Origin: Bimastos eiseni
Taxonomy: Eukaryota > Annelida > Clitellata > Crassiclitellata > Lumbricidae
Reading direction: 5' to 3'
DNA length: 64,000 nucleotides
Assembly (NCBI GenBank): GCA_959347315.1
Contig: OY365811.1
Location: 29,753,729 to 29,817,728, forward strand
Numbering within the stretch: the first letter of the stretch is position 1; every line of letters starts with the position of its first letter. A program made the position numbers and the translations under genes. Below the pieces are notes generated by a model. It did not search any database. It saw nothing but the letters and a program-made list of their open reading frames with translations, and was not told the DNA's origin. Positions 20,800 to 32,620 of this stretch are shown piece after piece.

Positions 20800-22060
20800 A
20801 TAAACATAAACTATTTTTATTTTCCGTTGGCTAATTTATTCCGACACGGTGACTTCTAAGCGCCACAATAAACATTTAATCTGAATAAAAACATTGTGCT
20901 ATTGCTACGGGATAGGCCTTATAGCAGTTTTGGCACCATCCGTCCTAGCAACCAGGCAGCTCTGGGTATCTGACACCGTCATTCCCTGACAGCGACAGTA
21001 TTGACTATTGACGGTCAGTTTAAAGTTCTTGGTCAGCGAACTCCTGCTGTTTTTGGAACTTTTGAGTCCTGACATCTTGTCAACTCTGACACGTACCATG
21101 AGTGTCTTGTTCTGTCAGGTAAGTATACTAGCTCGCAATTAAGCCCTCATCTGACATGGCGCGCTTGCTGTTGCCCTCGAGTTTTTTCCGACAGCAGTAT
21201 TTCCATCGACACCTGTGATGTCGTCAACCACTGGAAGAACGAAGCTGTTTACTCGAAGATCGACAGAAGCGGGTAAGGCGATCCGTGGAAGCCGCTAGAT
21301 AAGTTTTTTATGTTTACGATTCATCCGATAGATTAATTACAGGTGAAATCTTTTAATGGGTCATTTAGTGATGTACCAAATGCATTATATTTTTCTGTTT
21401 AGTCTTATAATAAGTTATAACATGGGTCTATCAAATAATACTGAAACTGTATCACGACCATTTCCATTCTCTTTCAGGTTCTGCTAAGTACCCGTGTCTG
21501 TGGCTATTGGCTAAGGAACCCTCGCAAGCGTGAATCGAGGCTGACAGGTACCATACAACAACTTAACACGAAAGGCTGAACCCGCAAATTATGCGAAGAC
21601 TATTATTATCTGCGGTATAGTCTGCTGATGTCTTCCTCATTGGCAGCATAAGGGTGAACTAAAGCGCCCGGTAAGGAGATGACTGCAACTGGCATTCGTA
21701 AGTATCCCTTCGAGCGATATTCGAGAACAAGGGGAGAAAGAGAACAAGCAGAGAGAACAAAAGAAAGGGAGAAGCACCGAGAAGGAGGAGGAGCAAAGAT
21801 AAGGACGGGAGAAATAACAGATTGGAAATGGAGGGAGAGTAGCTAATACTAGAGATATCCGGTTGATAGTAAATGAATAAAGAAAAGGAAGAGCATAGCA
21901 GATTAAGATGCGTTAGTCCTATTTGTTAGTTGTTCCTATTTGTTAGCTGGTCCTTTTCATTAGTCGGTCGCATTCGCTAGTTTTGCTATTCGTTCGTTTG
22001 TCCTATTCGTTAGTAGGTCGGACTAGGTCCTAGTTCTTTGTAGGTCCAACTTTCGGTTTG
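20800..22060. other. unassigned sequence with donor-like GTAAGT sites
   Basis: No convincing protein. Several exon-like blocks border good splice sites (CTGTCAG|GTAAGTAT at about 21120, TTTCAG|GTTCTGC at about 21478, CTGACAG|GTACC at about 21548, ATTC|GTAAGTATCC at about 21698), so a non-coding spliced transcript is conceivable but unproven. At 21920-22030 loose GTTCCTATTTGTTAG-like repeats occur. Confidence 0.2.
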
Positions 22061-22065
22061 GGGTC

Positions 22066-22440
22066 GGGCAGGTTTATTTGTCATATCTTTACGTAGTGTA
22101 AAGTAGCCAGATGCGTGTTTATTTGTCATATCTTTACGTAGTGTAAAATAGCCAGGTGCGTATTTATTTGTCATATCTTTACGTGGTGTAAAATAGCCAG
22201 GTGCGTATTTATTTGTCATATCTTTACGTGGTGTAAAATAGCCAGATGCGTGTTTATTTGTCATATCTTTACGTAGTGTAAAGTAGCCAGATGCGTGTTT
22301 ATTTGTCATATCTTTACGTAGTGTAAAATAGCCAGGTGCGTATTTATTTGTCATATCTTTACGTGGTGTAAAATAGCCAGATGCGTGTTTATTTGTCATA
22401 TCTTTACGTAGTGTAAAGTAGCCAGATGCGTGTTTATTAC
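22066..22440. repeat. 45-bp VNTR (about 8 copies)
   Basis: Unit TTTATTTGTCATATCTTTAC plus GTAGTGTAAAGTAGCCAGAT plus GCGTG. Period exactly 45 bp, with two alternating variants (GTAGTG/GTGGTG, AGATGCGTG/AGGTGCGTA). The multiple-of-three length keeps a minus-strand frame of 15-residue repeats open. Confidence 0.97.
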
Positions 22441-22629
22441 CAAAGCAATCGCGTGTTGTTAACTAAAGATCCCTCATCTCCATCACTCTCACATTCTACT
22501 TGCACCCAACCTCTGAGTGACCCCTGCAGGGTGCAATTTGAGTCTGGCAGCAGTGGAGAGTGCACTTACATGACTAACTATTCATTCCCAACACAATGTG
22601 GTTCCATGAACATGTATCCGAAATTGTCA

Positions 22630-23020
22630 CCGGTGGTGATGATGATGATGAATATTTCATTTCTGATGTTTTATAATGATGATGATTTTGATAGGATGAT
22701 GACGACGACGACAATGTTGATTTTGATGATGATCATAGTGATGATGTTGTCGATTATGATAAACAAGATGATGCTGATTATAATAATACTGATAATGATT
22801 CAATAAATAAGTTCAAAAATAATGATGATTTTGACGATGATGTCGTTTATGATGATGATGACGACGGCGACAGCGACAATGGTGATGTTTATGATGGTGA
22901 TGCTGGTACTGGTGGTGGTGGTGGTGGTGGTGGTGGTGGTGGTGGTGGTGGTGGTGGTGGGGCGGCGGCGATGACGACGACAACGACGACAACGACGACG
23001 ATGACGTTGATAATGAAATC
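22630..23020. repeat. (GAT)n/(GGT)n/(GAC)n trinucleotide tract
   Basis: Imperfect GATGAT repeats, then about 15 GGT units at 22910-22960, then GACGAC repeats. Confidence 0.95.
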
Positions 23021-25430
23021 AGAGTGAGTTATTTCTATGCGACTTTAAGGGGCGCGTGGCTTCAGATCTACGCTGATCTAATTCCCGTTAGGATTTTTAA
23101 ACGTGACCCAATTCAACTGGATAAGAAACATTTAAATCGTTAGAACTTAGACACTGGGCGGCCAAAGTGTCGGTCACAGAGCTCTTTTTTAACTATTCGA
23201 ACTAAGTAATGTTTGATATCACCATATCAGTCCGTATAAAAGGGGATCGCGCCCGAAGTCTTATATTGTAGTAAATTGATGACAGTTGTGTTTGTGTAGT
23301 AAGCAAAACGTATCAAGGGGTTCATCTTACGATTCTGTCTTCGGACTAGTAATAATTATAGCAATTCTTTGTAAAAACGTGCAATTGGGTTGAACTGGGA
23401 GCGCCTCTGAGTAGATTTCATTGCTTTGGAACTGATTGAAGTCTGTAAAAGTCTGACCAACCAAGACCGATAAACCAAATTTCATTGAATGATTGATTGA
23501 CTGACTGATTGATTCATTGATTGATTGCTGTCCTCAGCTTATTTCTTGCGGTTTTCTGCCCTGACATTTCCGAGGAAGTTAGTTGACACCAGAAGGAATG
23601 TTCCACTTTCTCCATTTCCACTTAGGTTTTTGTAGAGGTGATGTTCCTTTTGGAATAATGGCCTTTTTCCTGTCTTGCAAACGTACTAACCCCACAAATG
23701 CCACAAAAGTTATCTGAACTATTAACATAGTGATGAGACATTACTAGTATCCACTACGTAGGTCCTATAGGCTCACTTCTGCACTTCTGTCATGCTAGTG
23801 GCGGAAGTAAGAATGTAGTAGCTTAAATGATTTGGTAACCCTTCGAAACTTACTTTTATAAATACCAATGCGATTGCATCATTTGTTGTCAGCGGTCGTA
23901 AAGTCGCGATATTTAATGACTCGCCTGCCTTCCATCGGACAATGGATGCACTATACCTCTGGGGCATGTCTATGGCAGGCTGATGCAACACGAAGGAATA
24001 TGTTGCAATAATCGTATACATGTAGTCTAAAATACAGCGTTGCGAAAGGGTTATAGCTTATAACCTATGGACTCAAAGTGTAAGGAGTCTGATACGACAG
24101 ATCTATAGCCCACGTAACGATCTCTGTCTTTCGTAAACGATCGAGGGCCAATCAACATTAATTATCGTGTTCAGCACCAAAACATTAGAAAAACATCGCT
24201 ATTTTCATGTATAAGGCATTTCTTGTGTTGTCCAGTGAGATCATCTTTAGATTTCCAAAATTGCTGTGGAGCTGCATTTAGTGCCCACGAATATCCAGCT
24301 TCAGGTTTCGATAATTGCTTTAAACCTTTCCTTGGCTGTCATTTGGCCTACTTTTAGAGCCCACGGACATATTTTTAATAGGCTCACTAATTGCTGGGGA
24401 ATATCCATGGTCGAAAGCACTTTCAGGACCAATAAGTCAATAACACTTTCTTCAGGTCTCCAATATTGACGAAGGCTTCTTTTTAAGGATCAACGGATAT
24501 CTATAATCATCGAGCGATCATCGTATCGGCCTTTGATGAGGTCAGGGACGACAACCAAAGAGCGTCTGATTACGTTACACAAGCGCTTTAGGCCAGAGGT
24601 GCGTTTACAGAAAATGGGGCCCTAGGCGCAAACATTTTAAGAGCCCTTCTGAAAGTGTAGACTGAGAGTCTGAATCTCTAGTGGAGTTTAGCCTGCCATG
24701 TGCAGAAACCCATCAAGTTGGACTTGCAACCGTTTCTGTGGGTGTTATTTAACCCGCCGCCGAGAGGAGCAGGCAGAGGGCAAATGCCTTGCAGGGGCTT
24801 GGCGATTTTTAGGTGAGCGGACCGGGTACGCAATCAACTTATAAATAATGTAATAATCCATTGAACAAAGTTTATTATTTAGGTCTTGTGAATATAATAT
24901 TCACTTAAAATTCACTTAACTACAACAGTTAACACTTCAGGCATTATCATCCTAACATTTTTTGATACGGAACACACTGACGTGTAAGAGGAAGGTGGCT
25001 AGCTACTTCAATTGCCTATAGGGGCTCGGAAGTTCTCTGTCTGAGGGCCCGGAATTTCTGTCGACGGGCCTGACTGTATAGGTTTTATTTTGATTAGTTA
25101 TAGAATCTATTTTCATGAACTTTAAAGTTACCTGATATTAATTTTTTAATGCGAGAATATTTATAAGCGTGGGACCCACAGTGGCCTTGGCCTACTAGTT
25201 TGTTGCAATGCTACGCAGCAATGCTATCCTATATAAGATTAAGGTGATTAAGAATTATTTATGTTAAGTTGAATTGTTACGTTTCTAGCAAGCTATCAAT
25301 ATTTGAGGAATGAGGGACTCGTCAAATTTTCGTGTACACGTTTCACTCTTAAACATAGAAAATTAAAATTTTGCCTATATTTGAAAATATGATCTTTTGA
25401 ACCTTCATGATCAGTCTTTTCTGTCGCAGT
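23021..25430. other. gene-poor stretch
   Basis: No supported gene. A TTGATTGATTGA tail at 23490-23525 and GAGCGCCTCTGAGTAGATT at about 23400 look like a LINE 3' end. The rest is unassigned. Confidence 0.4.
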
Positions 25431-25439
25431 TATTTGGGA

Positions 25440-25510
25440 AGCGGATAAATTCCCCGGACAAAAACCCTCCCCAGTAGGACAAAAGCCCTCTAAGAATATT
25501 TTTTGCTTTT
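25440..25510. repeat. possible end of a MULE-like element
   Basis: GGATAAATTCCCCGGACAAAAACCCTCC and a second GGACAAAAGCCCTC; such GGACAAAA-CCCTC motifs resemble terminal repeats. It sits just downstream of the transposase fragment. Confidence 0.3.
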
Positions 25511-25651
25511 ACAGAAAATAGCTTGTAAAATACAAAGTATTTATTAATTAATGAAAAGGAAAGGTTAGTAAAATATTAAGTCTGATGGTTAAAACCGAAT
25601 TGTGTGTCCAATAACACGAAGAGTGTCCTCGATGGATTTCGCTCCATCAAG

Positions 25652-25906
25652 TCACGATTGACAACACTGCAGCAAATGTTCCTGCAGGTGTTTGGTTGAA
25701 CGTTTTACGCGCTCGCCGGGCGGCTGCCCACAGGCAGTCTGCAAGATGACCGTAGTGGCCAAAGCGTCATCTTGATTTTGTGTACCGATCAGTAGCCATA
25801 GTGACGGATGGGAATGGCCAACAAGACTCGCAAGTCCACGATCGCACGACTCACAAAAGTTATTGCATGGATCTAGAAGATCCGGCAATGGTGGAATCGT
25901 GGACAT
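25652..25906 (-). pseudogene. MULE-like transposase C-terminal fragment
   Basis: Frame with NNFCESCDRGLASLVGHSHP, SLWLLIGTQNQDDA, PPGERVKRSTKHLQEHLL. This follows the pattern N..E.FHR.L...V...HP.lW.fI..L..E...PP..R found at the C-terminus of Mutator-like transposases. The DDE core is not seen. Confidence 0.45.
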
Positions 25907-26116
25907 TCAATATAATAGGGGGAGGCAATGTGGCGGTGTTCATCTAATGCCAATGGGTTCAATGCGACTGATGTTTTGAGGTCTTCGTATAGTTGTTACG
26001 GTGCCATATACATTGAATCGTCCGCATGGAACCGCGCTAAAACGTCATGCCTTTGAATACGTCACCCACAGGTATACCAAAACTCCCAAATGGGGTTTTG
26101 TCAGGAGGTTAATGTC

Positions 26117-26302
26117 AGGGCCGTACCAAGCTGTAATTGGTCCCTGTGCCTAGCATTAGGGCATGATTTGGCGCTCCCATATTTTTCAAGAAAGAATGAA
26201 TTTATGGAATAATTAAAGTTATTCGATCCTGAAATTTGCGCTCCTCCTATATTTGCGCCCTGTGCCACGGCACCGCTGGCACTGACCTCGGTACGGCCCT
26301 TG
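26117..26302. mobile_element. 186-bp hAT-type MITE with perfect 8-bp target duplication
   Basis: Ends (C)AGGGCCGTACCAAG and CTCGGTACGGCCCTTG are inverted. The identical 8-mer TTAATGTC flanks both sides (26109-26116 and 26303-26310). The interior GCGCTCC...GCGCTCCTCC is unremarkable. Confidence 0.85.
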
Positions 26303-26464
26303 TTAATGTCCATCCTAAAACTGGGAGTCAGTTATTCGTCAATTTTGCTTCATAATAACTAAAACTTAATGAATCAGATTTTTATGTCAACAAGATGTGA
26401 AAATTCTTGCTCCCGAACATCGCCCAAAAATTTGTGACACGAAGGAACTTTTTGCATTGTATTG

Positions 26465-27035
26465 CATTCTTTTGCATCGTACTGTGTTGTATTGTATTCA
26501 GTGGTACTGTGTTGTATTCAGTGGTACTGTGTTGTCTTGTATTCAGTGGTACTGTGTTGTGTTGTATTCAGTGGTACTGTGTTGTCTTGTATTCAGTGGT
26601 ACTGTGTTGTATTGTATTCAGTGGTACTGTGCTGTATTGTATTCAGTGGTACTGTGTTGTATTGTATTCAGTGGTACTGTGTTGTATTGTATTCAGTGGT
26701 ATTGTGTTGTATTGTATTCAGTGGTACTGTGTTGTGTTGTATTCAGTGGTACTGTGTTGTATTGTATTCAGTGGTACTGTGCTGTATTGTATTCAGTGGT
26801 ACTGTGTTGTATTGTATTCAGTGGTACTGTGTTGTATTGTATTCAGTGGTATTGTGTTGTATTGTATTCAGTGGTACTGTGTTGTGTTGTATTCAGTGGT
26901 ACTGTGTTGTATTGTATTCAGTGGTATTGTGTTGTATTGTATTCAGTGGTACTGTGTTGTGTTGTATTCGGTGGTACTGTGTTGTATTGTATTCAGTGGT
27001 ATTGTGTTGTATTGTATTCAGTGGTACTGTGTGTT
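26465..27035. repeat. 25-bp minisatellite CAGTGGTACTGTGTTGTATTGTATT (about 23 copies)
   Basis: Near-perfect array with 15- and 20-bp shortened units at the start and recurring A/G and C/T variants. Contains no stops on the plus strand, so all three frames are open (191-256 codons). This is a composition artefact. Confidence 0.98.
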
Positions 27036-27039
27036 GACG

Positions 27040-28975
27040 ATTCGTGTTTTCGTTTCTCTGCAGTCGATTCCTTTTTCTAACGGAAGATTGAAAGTGATGC
27101 AGGGAAATCGTCTGAGCTGCATTAAAGTCGGTCTGTTTTCTGCGCTTATCTCGTCGTGTTATCGCGAGAACTCGTAACGAGAGTCCGAGGGAGGGGAAGC
27201 GGTGGAACGGAAGAGCGGGAGGGAGGGAGGGAAGGTCATCGGTGCCTCGGATGCTGCCACTGCTGTGGCTTCTATTGTATACACCGGCATCTAGATTATA
27301 CAGAGGTCTATGGCATTTATACATGCCTCGTCTGACTCATCATCAGCTCTGAAATACAGATAGCGTTTGAGACCGACAGAGACAGAGATAGTGATAGACA
27401 GACAGCCAAAACAGACACGGACGCATACAATCCATACATGCATACAAATACAGAGAGAGAAGAGAGAAGACAAATAGAAGACAGAGACAGAGAGCAAGAG
27501 AGAGACAGACAGACAGATAGACAGAGAGTCGGAATATGGAAGTAGTAGGAAAGGCCGAGTTATACAGAATGCGGAAATATTAACGCCTTTACGGCAACTA
27601 ATTTGATATTTTTCTCTGTGAATCAATTTATTTCAATTGCGGGATGAACAGGTTCCTCGTTCATAGCATGTGATTCGTTTTGGCGTCCAAACAACAGCAT
27701 TGGTCATTAGAGAGCTGGCGCAAGGATCGGACTACCACCGTCGAAGGTCATTGGTTGACTGAGGAAGCCCAAGCTCTGTGAGCAGCAGCAGTGACGTTCA
27801 GCTGATTGACTCTGTGAGTCTGGTGATCGCTAGGCGGCGCGCCCCGTACTCGTTACTTCATCTGGACAGACCGTAGGCCGATGTCGGGCTTTAGAGCCAG
27901 AGGCAGAGCCTGGATTTAAGAGAATTGCTGCTACACACATCGGAAATCACCAGACGCATAATCGGAAGACCGTTTCGTAGGCAAACGGAAGAATATAATA
28001 TAACGGAATTCGGAAGAAGAGTCTATGTGTGTGCGTAGGACTAATTGGCGAAGAGATGAATGACGGATTTAATTGCGAGGGAGTGAATTACTGCTATTAT
28101 TAGGTCGATGTCAAGTGCAGCGATTTAGTCAAAGTGGTCGCATTGGATGCAATGACAGCCTGTGTGCGAATGTTAGTGGACCTTCGTTTTAAACAGCTGA
28201 TGAACTAAGCAAAGAAGAATCTGGAACATTCCACGGCATAGGCCTGTACTATGGAATCTCATATTATGTAGGCCTAGGCAACTGTGATCTGTGATTAGCG
28301 AGTTAATCCTCAGACATTTTGAATTGCCAACAATCAGGACAAATACTGACCAGCATGAACTGAAACAGACTAATGGGACTGTAAGAAAAACATACCATTA
28401 TACATTTGATCAACGCAAAACTTATTTGTTTGGCAAAACAAATGAGCAAAGAGCTACCAGAGCAGACGGGTAATAAAATTCTCTACAGCAGGAAAAGAAC
28501 AGCGTGAAAAGGACCCTTATTTACATGACAGCTAACAAATTCATTATTAGCTGACTAATTATGACAAAGACGCCGATATAAGAGGATCGGTTGACATTGA
28601 GAACGAACTGCATTTAGGCCTACGAGTTACTATTAGGCCTACGCGGTTAGAGTTATTTAATAGGCGGAAGGTCTACGTGAGTGCAAGCAGGCCTACATAT
28701 GGGCATTTGTAGGCCTACGCCCCTATGCAATCTTAAGCAATTTAGTCTGAAAGCGATAATCGTCGTTTGGCCATTTCCTGTTTGTAGGGCTTCGGCAGAA
28801 ATCTCCGACTGTCAGTCTCCCTCTCTTGAGTAACTGCGCTTTAAAATATGCTTCAGTGTAATAAACATACAACGGATGACGACGATTAAAAGCCTCTGAA
28901 TTGTTACAAACATTGCTATTTATTCGCTCGTCATCGTCGTCTTTTCGTTTTGTCTGCTTGGATCGTGTGTTGTCA
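27040..28975. other. unassigned region before the assembly gap
   Basis: No supported protein. 27170-27270 and 27700-27900 are comparatively GC-rich and could belong to a promoter or 5' UTR, possibly of the plus-strand ADAMTSL-like gene. This is speculation. Confidence 0.2.
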
Positions 28976-29175
28976 NNNNNNNNNNNNNNNNNNNNNNNNN
29001 NNNNNNNNNNNNNNNNNNNNNNNNNNNNNNNNNNNNNNNNNNNNNNNNNNNNNNNNNNNNNNNNNNNNNNNNNNNNNNNNNNNNNNNNNNNNNNNNNNNN
29101 NNNNNNNNNNNNNNNNNNNNNNNNNNNNNNNNNNNNNNNNNNNNNNNNNNNNNNNNNNNNNNNNNNNNNNNNNNN
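28976..29175. other. assembly gap (200 N)
   Basis: Run of N. The round length suggests a placeholder, so the true distance is unknown. An exon could be hidden here. Confidence 0.99.
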
Positions 29176-29334
29176 GACGCCCTACATTCAAATCGGTTCT
29201 ACCGTCGAGTGCTTCAAACATCAACTGTAACCTCTGAACTTGCGATAACCCGGTGACTCGACTATGAACATTCTAGAGCAACAAGAGAGCTCACTCGAGT
29301 AAAGAGAAACTGGAGATGAGCTTCCCACGTTCAT

Positions 29335-29465
29335 CAGCAACAATGTCATCACCACCAACGCCACCAACACAACACTATCATCACCACCGTCACCACTACC
29401 ACCACCATCCCAACCATCACCACCAGTGTCCACCACCACAACCAACGCCACCAATGCCATAACCA
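29335..29465. repeat. CCACCA-rich imperfect trinucleotide tract
   Basis: ACCACCAACGCCACCAAC-type repeats. Confidence 0.85.
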
Positions 29466-29956
29466 CCGACCCTTCACCCCAGGCATTGAATGGGACCCAT
29501 ATGGAATCTATACGGTCCAATACGGGAAAATTGTTCATTATGTTGATTGGTTCCGCCTGTCTGCCGAGTAGGACTAAGTTTACGAACTTCATGAAGAGCG
29601 GTTTTTGTGTCACTAACGTTCGTCGAATCTTTCGAGATATATGGATAATTATATATAAAGCCTTTCATGAATCTATGAAGGAGGCAACGTGTCATTTCTT
29701 TTTCTAGGTCACAATATGCAAGGAAATGGCAAAGTGACTTAACAATGTCGCTAACAAATAGTACGTAGGTACTAACAATGACGTTAACACCGACGATTAG
29801 TTTTGTGACAACGACGATAAGTCTGATAACAAAAGCAATGATTACAACGACGCTAGCAATGATGATTCGTTGAATTGCTTATTCAGAGCACTTATATAGC
29901 GCCCATCCATGATACCTAAACAATACACATCATACCTCTGGCGGTAACGACCATGG

Positions 29957-30085
29957 TTAAAATTACGACAACTCTGCATTACTAAATGAAGATGGCAATG
30001 ATAGTGATATCCTAATTAATTATTAGTTATGATATTAGTATCATTGCCATCTTCATTTGGTAGTGTATAATTGTCGTAATTTTTA
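29957..30085. mobile_element. fold-back (hairpin) element
   Basis: About 55-60-bp inverted arms. TTAAAATTACGACAACTCTG...AAATGAAGATGGCAATGATA and TATCATTGCCATCTTCATTT...AATTGTCGTAATTTTTA surround an ATTAATTAT centre, with several mismatches. Confidence 0.8.
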
Positions 30086-30457
30086 CCTCTCGACGCTCAG
30101 CCTGATCAGTATTATACAAACGTAGATTTCAAAGTTTGTCTAGAGTTTAAAACCTCATGCAATCCTACGCGTGGCTCCTATATTTAGTGGGTCATTGTAA
30201 TAGGGGTCGTGTCCTAGGCCTATTAGGTTCATCCATCCCTCCATCGTTTCCTCTGCCAGTGCAGCATACTCTGCCCTGATAACCTCTGTCCTTATATCAC
30301 CTTTCAGTACAGTCGATCGTGCATAATTGAAGTCCGATAATGCCGTGCGAAGTTTCTTACGACTACTGCGCCCTCGAGTTTAGCAGGTTTAATATTATAA
30401 AGCTGGTCTGTTACAAAGAAGGTCTATTATGAAGCAGGTCAGTTATTGTAAAGCAGG

Positions 30458-30679
30458 TCAATTATGAAACAGGTATATTATTAGGAAGCTACTCTGATGT
30501 AAAGTAGGTCTATTATGAAGCAGGTCACGTAATGCGCTCATCAGGCCAGTTCCCTTTAGCCCAGTCCGCATCAAAATATTGTCAATAAAAGATATTCTAG
30601 GCCTCCCGCAATTCCACTTCCCCTCAACGAGACCTTTGATCAAGCTGCCCTCAATTTTGACAAAATGTGTCAAAAGCAA
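30458..30679 (-). pseudogene. LINE-associated C-terminal fragment (GKxxGRPR...DNI)
   Basis: EGSLIKGLVEGKWNCGRPRI then SFIDNILMRTGLKG matches the EGKRxRGRPRxxxxDNI...TG sequence that follows the reverse transcriptase in many invertebrate LINEs. Confidence 0.6.
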
Positions 30680-31500
30680 CGCAGTCTATAAAAATTCAAA
30701 GCTATGGCTTTTAAAATCTTAATTTTGATCTTCATTATTAGCAATGAACATGGTACAGTTGGCACAGTACTTGGGAATCGTCTCGGGACCATCGTCGGTT
30801 GTCCAGCGATGATCGGCATTGGCGCATCCATATATTACCCACGCAAAAAATCGGATTTTCTGACACCCAACCGCCTCTGTTGCACCGCGTACATTTCATG
30901 GACTCCTCCCCAAGCGTACGTACATCTTAACTCTACCCCCTCCCCATTGCAAAGGTTGAATTTAGCTAAACACACCTAAAAGACATTGATTTTTATAAGA
31001 GGCTGTTTATTTTCTGAGCATCATATTTAACAGCTTAAATTTGTCAACTGTTATGAGGAAATTAAACACTAACAACACTTGCATTTAGAAAAGTTTTAAT
31101 GCTACATAAAATTGATGAAGTAGGAATGAAGTCTGTGATTGGGTTTACAGTTTTGATTTTAATATTCCGTATTGTGGACGTCATAATTAGACAGTTATAT
31201 TTGCCTACGTGCATATTTTCTGGATCCCACCGTTCGAACCCGTACGCAAAATCGCCGAAATTCGAAACTACCCTCCCGTCGCTGAGTGCGTATTATGTAG
31301 ATGGCCCCTATGCCGACATTTTGCCACCCATGCTTTAATTTCACTAATTAGAGATTTTATTGGTCACACCCACGGAGAAAGACGATATAGGTCTATCTAT
31401 AATTATAAAGTTTCATATTTCCAGTCAGACTATATATCATTGCTGATTAGGGGTTTTATAGGTCACTCCCAATTACAATCACATATTCACAATTAAAACG
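30680..31500. other. intergenic, no supported gene
   Basis: A frame at 30704 begins with a hydrophobic, signal-like stretch (MAFKILILIFIISNEHG), but the rest has no family signature and its nearby GT gives the wrong phase for ADAMTSL-like exon A. Confidence 0.3.
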
Positions 31501-31529
31501 CCTCGGATTTCCAGTCGCATACTTATTGC

Positions 31530-32100
31530 TACATTAGTCAAGTAGCGTACAACGCAGTGAATACAATACACTCCAATGCTCTACAACGCAACGCGAAGCA
31601 GTTTGAGCCAACAGCAGAGTGCAACAAAACACACACAAAATGTAAAACAATACCCAGAACAATTAATTACAACACAATTGGATGGAATTCTAGTGAATGC
31701 GATTCAATACAATGCTAATTAGGTCATGTAGTGTAATGTAACGTGGCCGGAAGTAGAATTAATGTAGAATAATAGTAGTCGGACAGTAAACGTAATCCAC
31801 ATAACATCGAGGAGGAGTAATGGCGCCATATAGACAGCCTACTACATTACAATCACATTACGTTACATTGCACACATCACGTTCCATGCCTTAACGTCAC
31901 ATTATTCACATTACTAGTGCGTTACGTCATGATAAGTGACATTTCATCACATGACTTTGGAACTTCATGTAAAGCTACATTACATCGCATTTCAACACGT
32001 AGCATTACATTACTTGGGGAATCGTAACTTTACGTCATTGTACATTGCATCCCAGTCCAGTGCCTCACGTTACATAACAATACTTTAAGTGAGTTGACAT
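31530..32100. repeat. low-complexity CATTACATTACGT-derived tract
   Basis: Dense, irregular repetition of TACATTACA/ACATTACGTCAC/AATACAATGC motifs over more than 500 bp. Confidence 0.6.
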
Positions 32101-32620
32101 TATTTATGCGACATGCGACGGTTCATCGATAATCGCCCTGCACTGTAGTTGAGCTACTTCCTGTTGCATGTCAACCGCTCCTAAAGTCTAGGACCCTCGA
32201 AGTGTTGAACAAATCGAAATATCGGCTGTAAAGCGGTTTCAGCCGGGCCAAGTGTAGTACAGGCATTTTTTGAATATTTTTGGGCGAACCTCACACAAAT
32301 TGCAACAGAAAGTCTAACAACTGTTTGTTATACATAAAAGCATCCTCTACAACCTATTAAAAGTCTCCATCAATACTTGTGGTGGAAGTATTATAAAAAT
32401 CGTGATATTTAGCGGCACTGTAATGACTAACGAGACGCAAATTTTCAGAGGAACATTTTAATTCCAAAAGACCTATCGATGATCTAAATTGTTTTAAAGT
32501 AATTCAAATAACTCAAGGTGAACTCCTTTTATGTTTTGAATCAATGCAACAATGTTGTACTAAATTAGACAACATAAATTGTTTGGTTTTCAGGTTTTTC
32601 AAATCCTCTACTAAGTGTTA

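Noticed and set aside
20905..21099. 64-codon minus-strand frame
   Set aside because: No homology, no splice-consistent partners.
22010..22399. 129-codon minus-strand frame of 15-residue repeats as a gene
   Set aside because: Explained by the 45-bp VNTR; no start context, no splice partners, no flanking coding sequence. Kept only as a finding.
22066..22440. CRISPR array
   Set aside because: Direct tandem repeats without unique spacers, in a eukaryotic genome. The same holds for the minisatellites at 18820, 26465 and 56252.
26397..27177. Three overlapping long plus-strand frames (191-256 codons)
   Set aside because: They are the translation of a 25-bp minisatellite without stops, all frames are equally open, and the composition is only that of the repeat.
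28901..29237. Frames spanning the N run
   Set aside because: The N run has no sequence and the frame is not real.
30704..30979. Signal-peptide exon of the ADAMTSL-like gene
   Set aside because: The hydrophobic start is suggestive, but the available donor (CATG|GTACAG) gives phase 1 where phase 2 is needed, and the rest of the frame is not TSP1-like.
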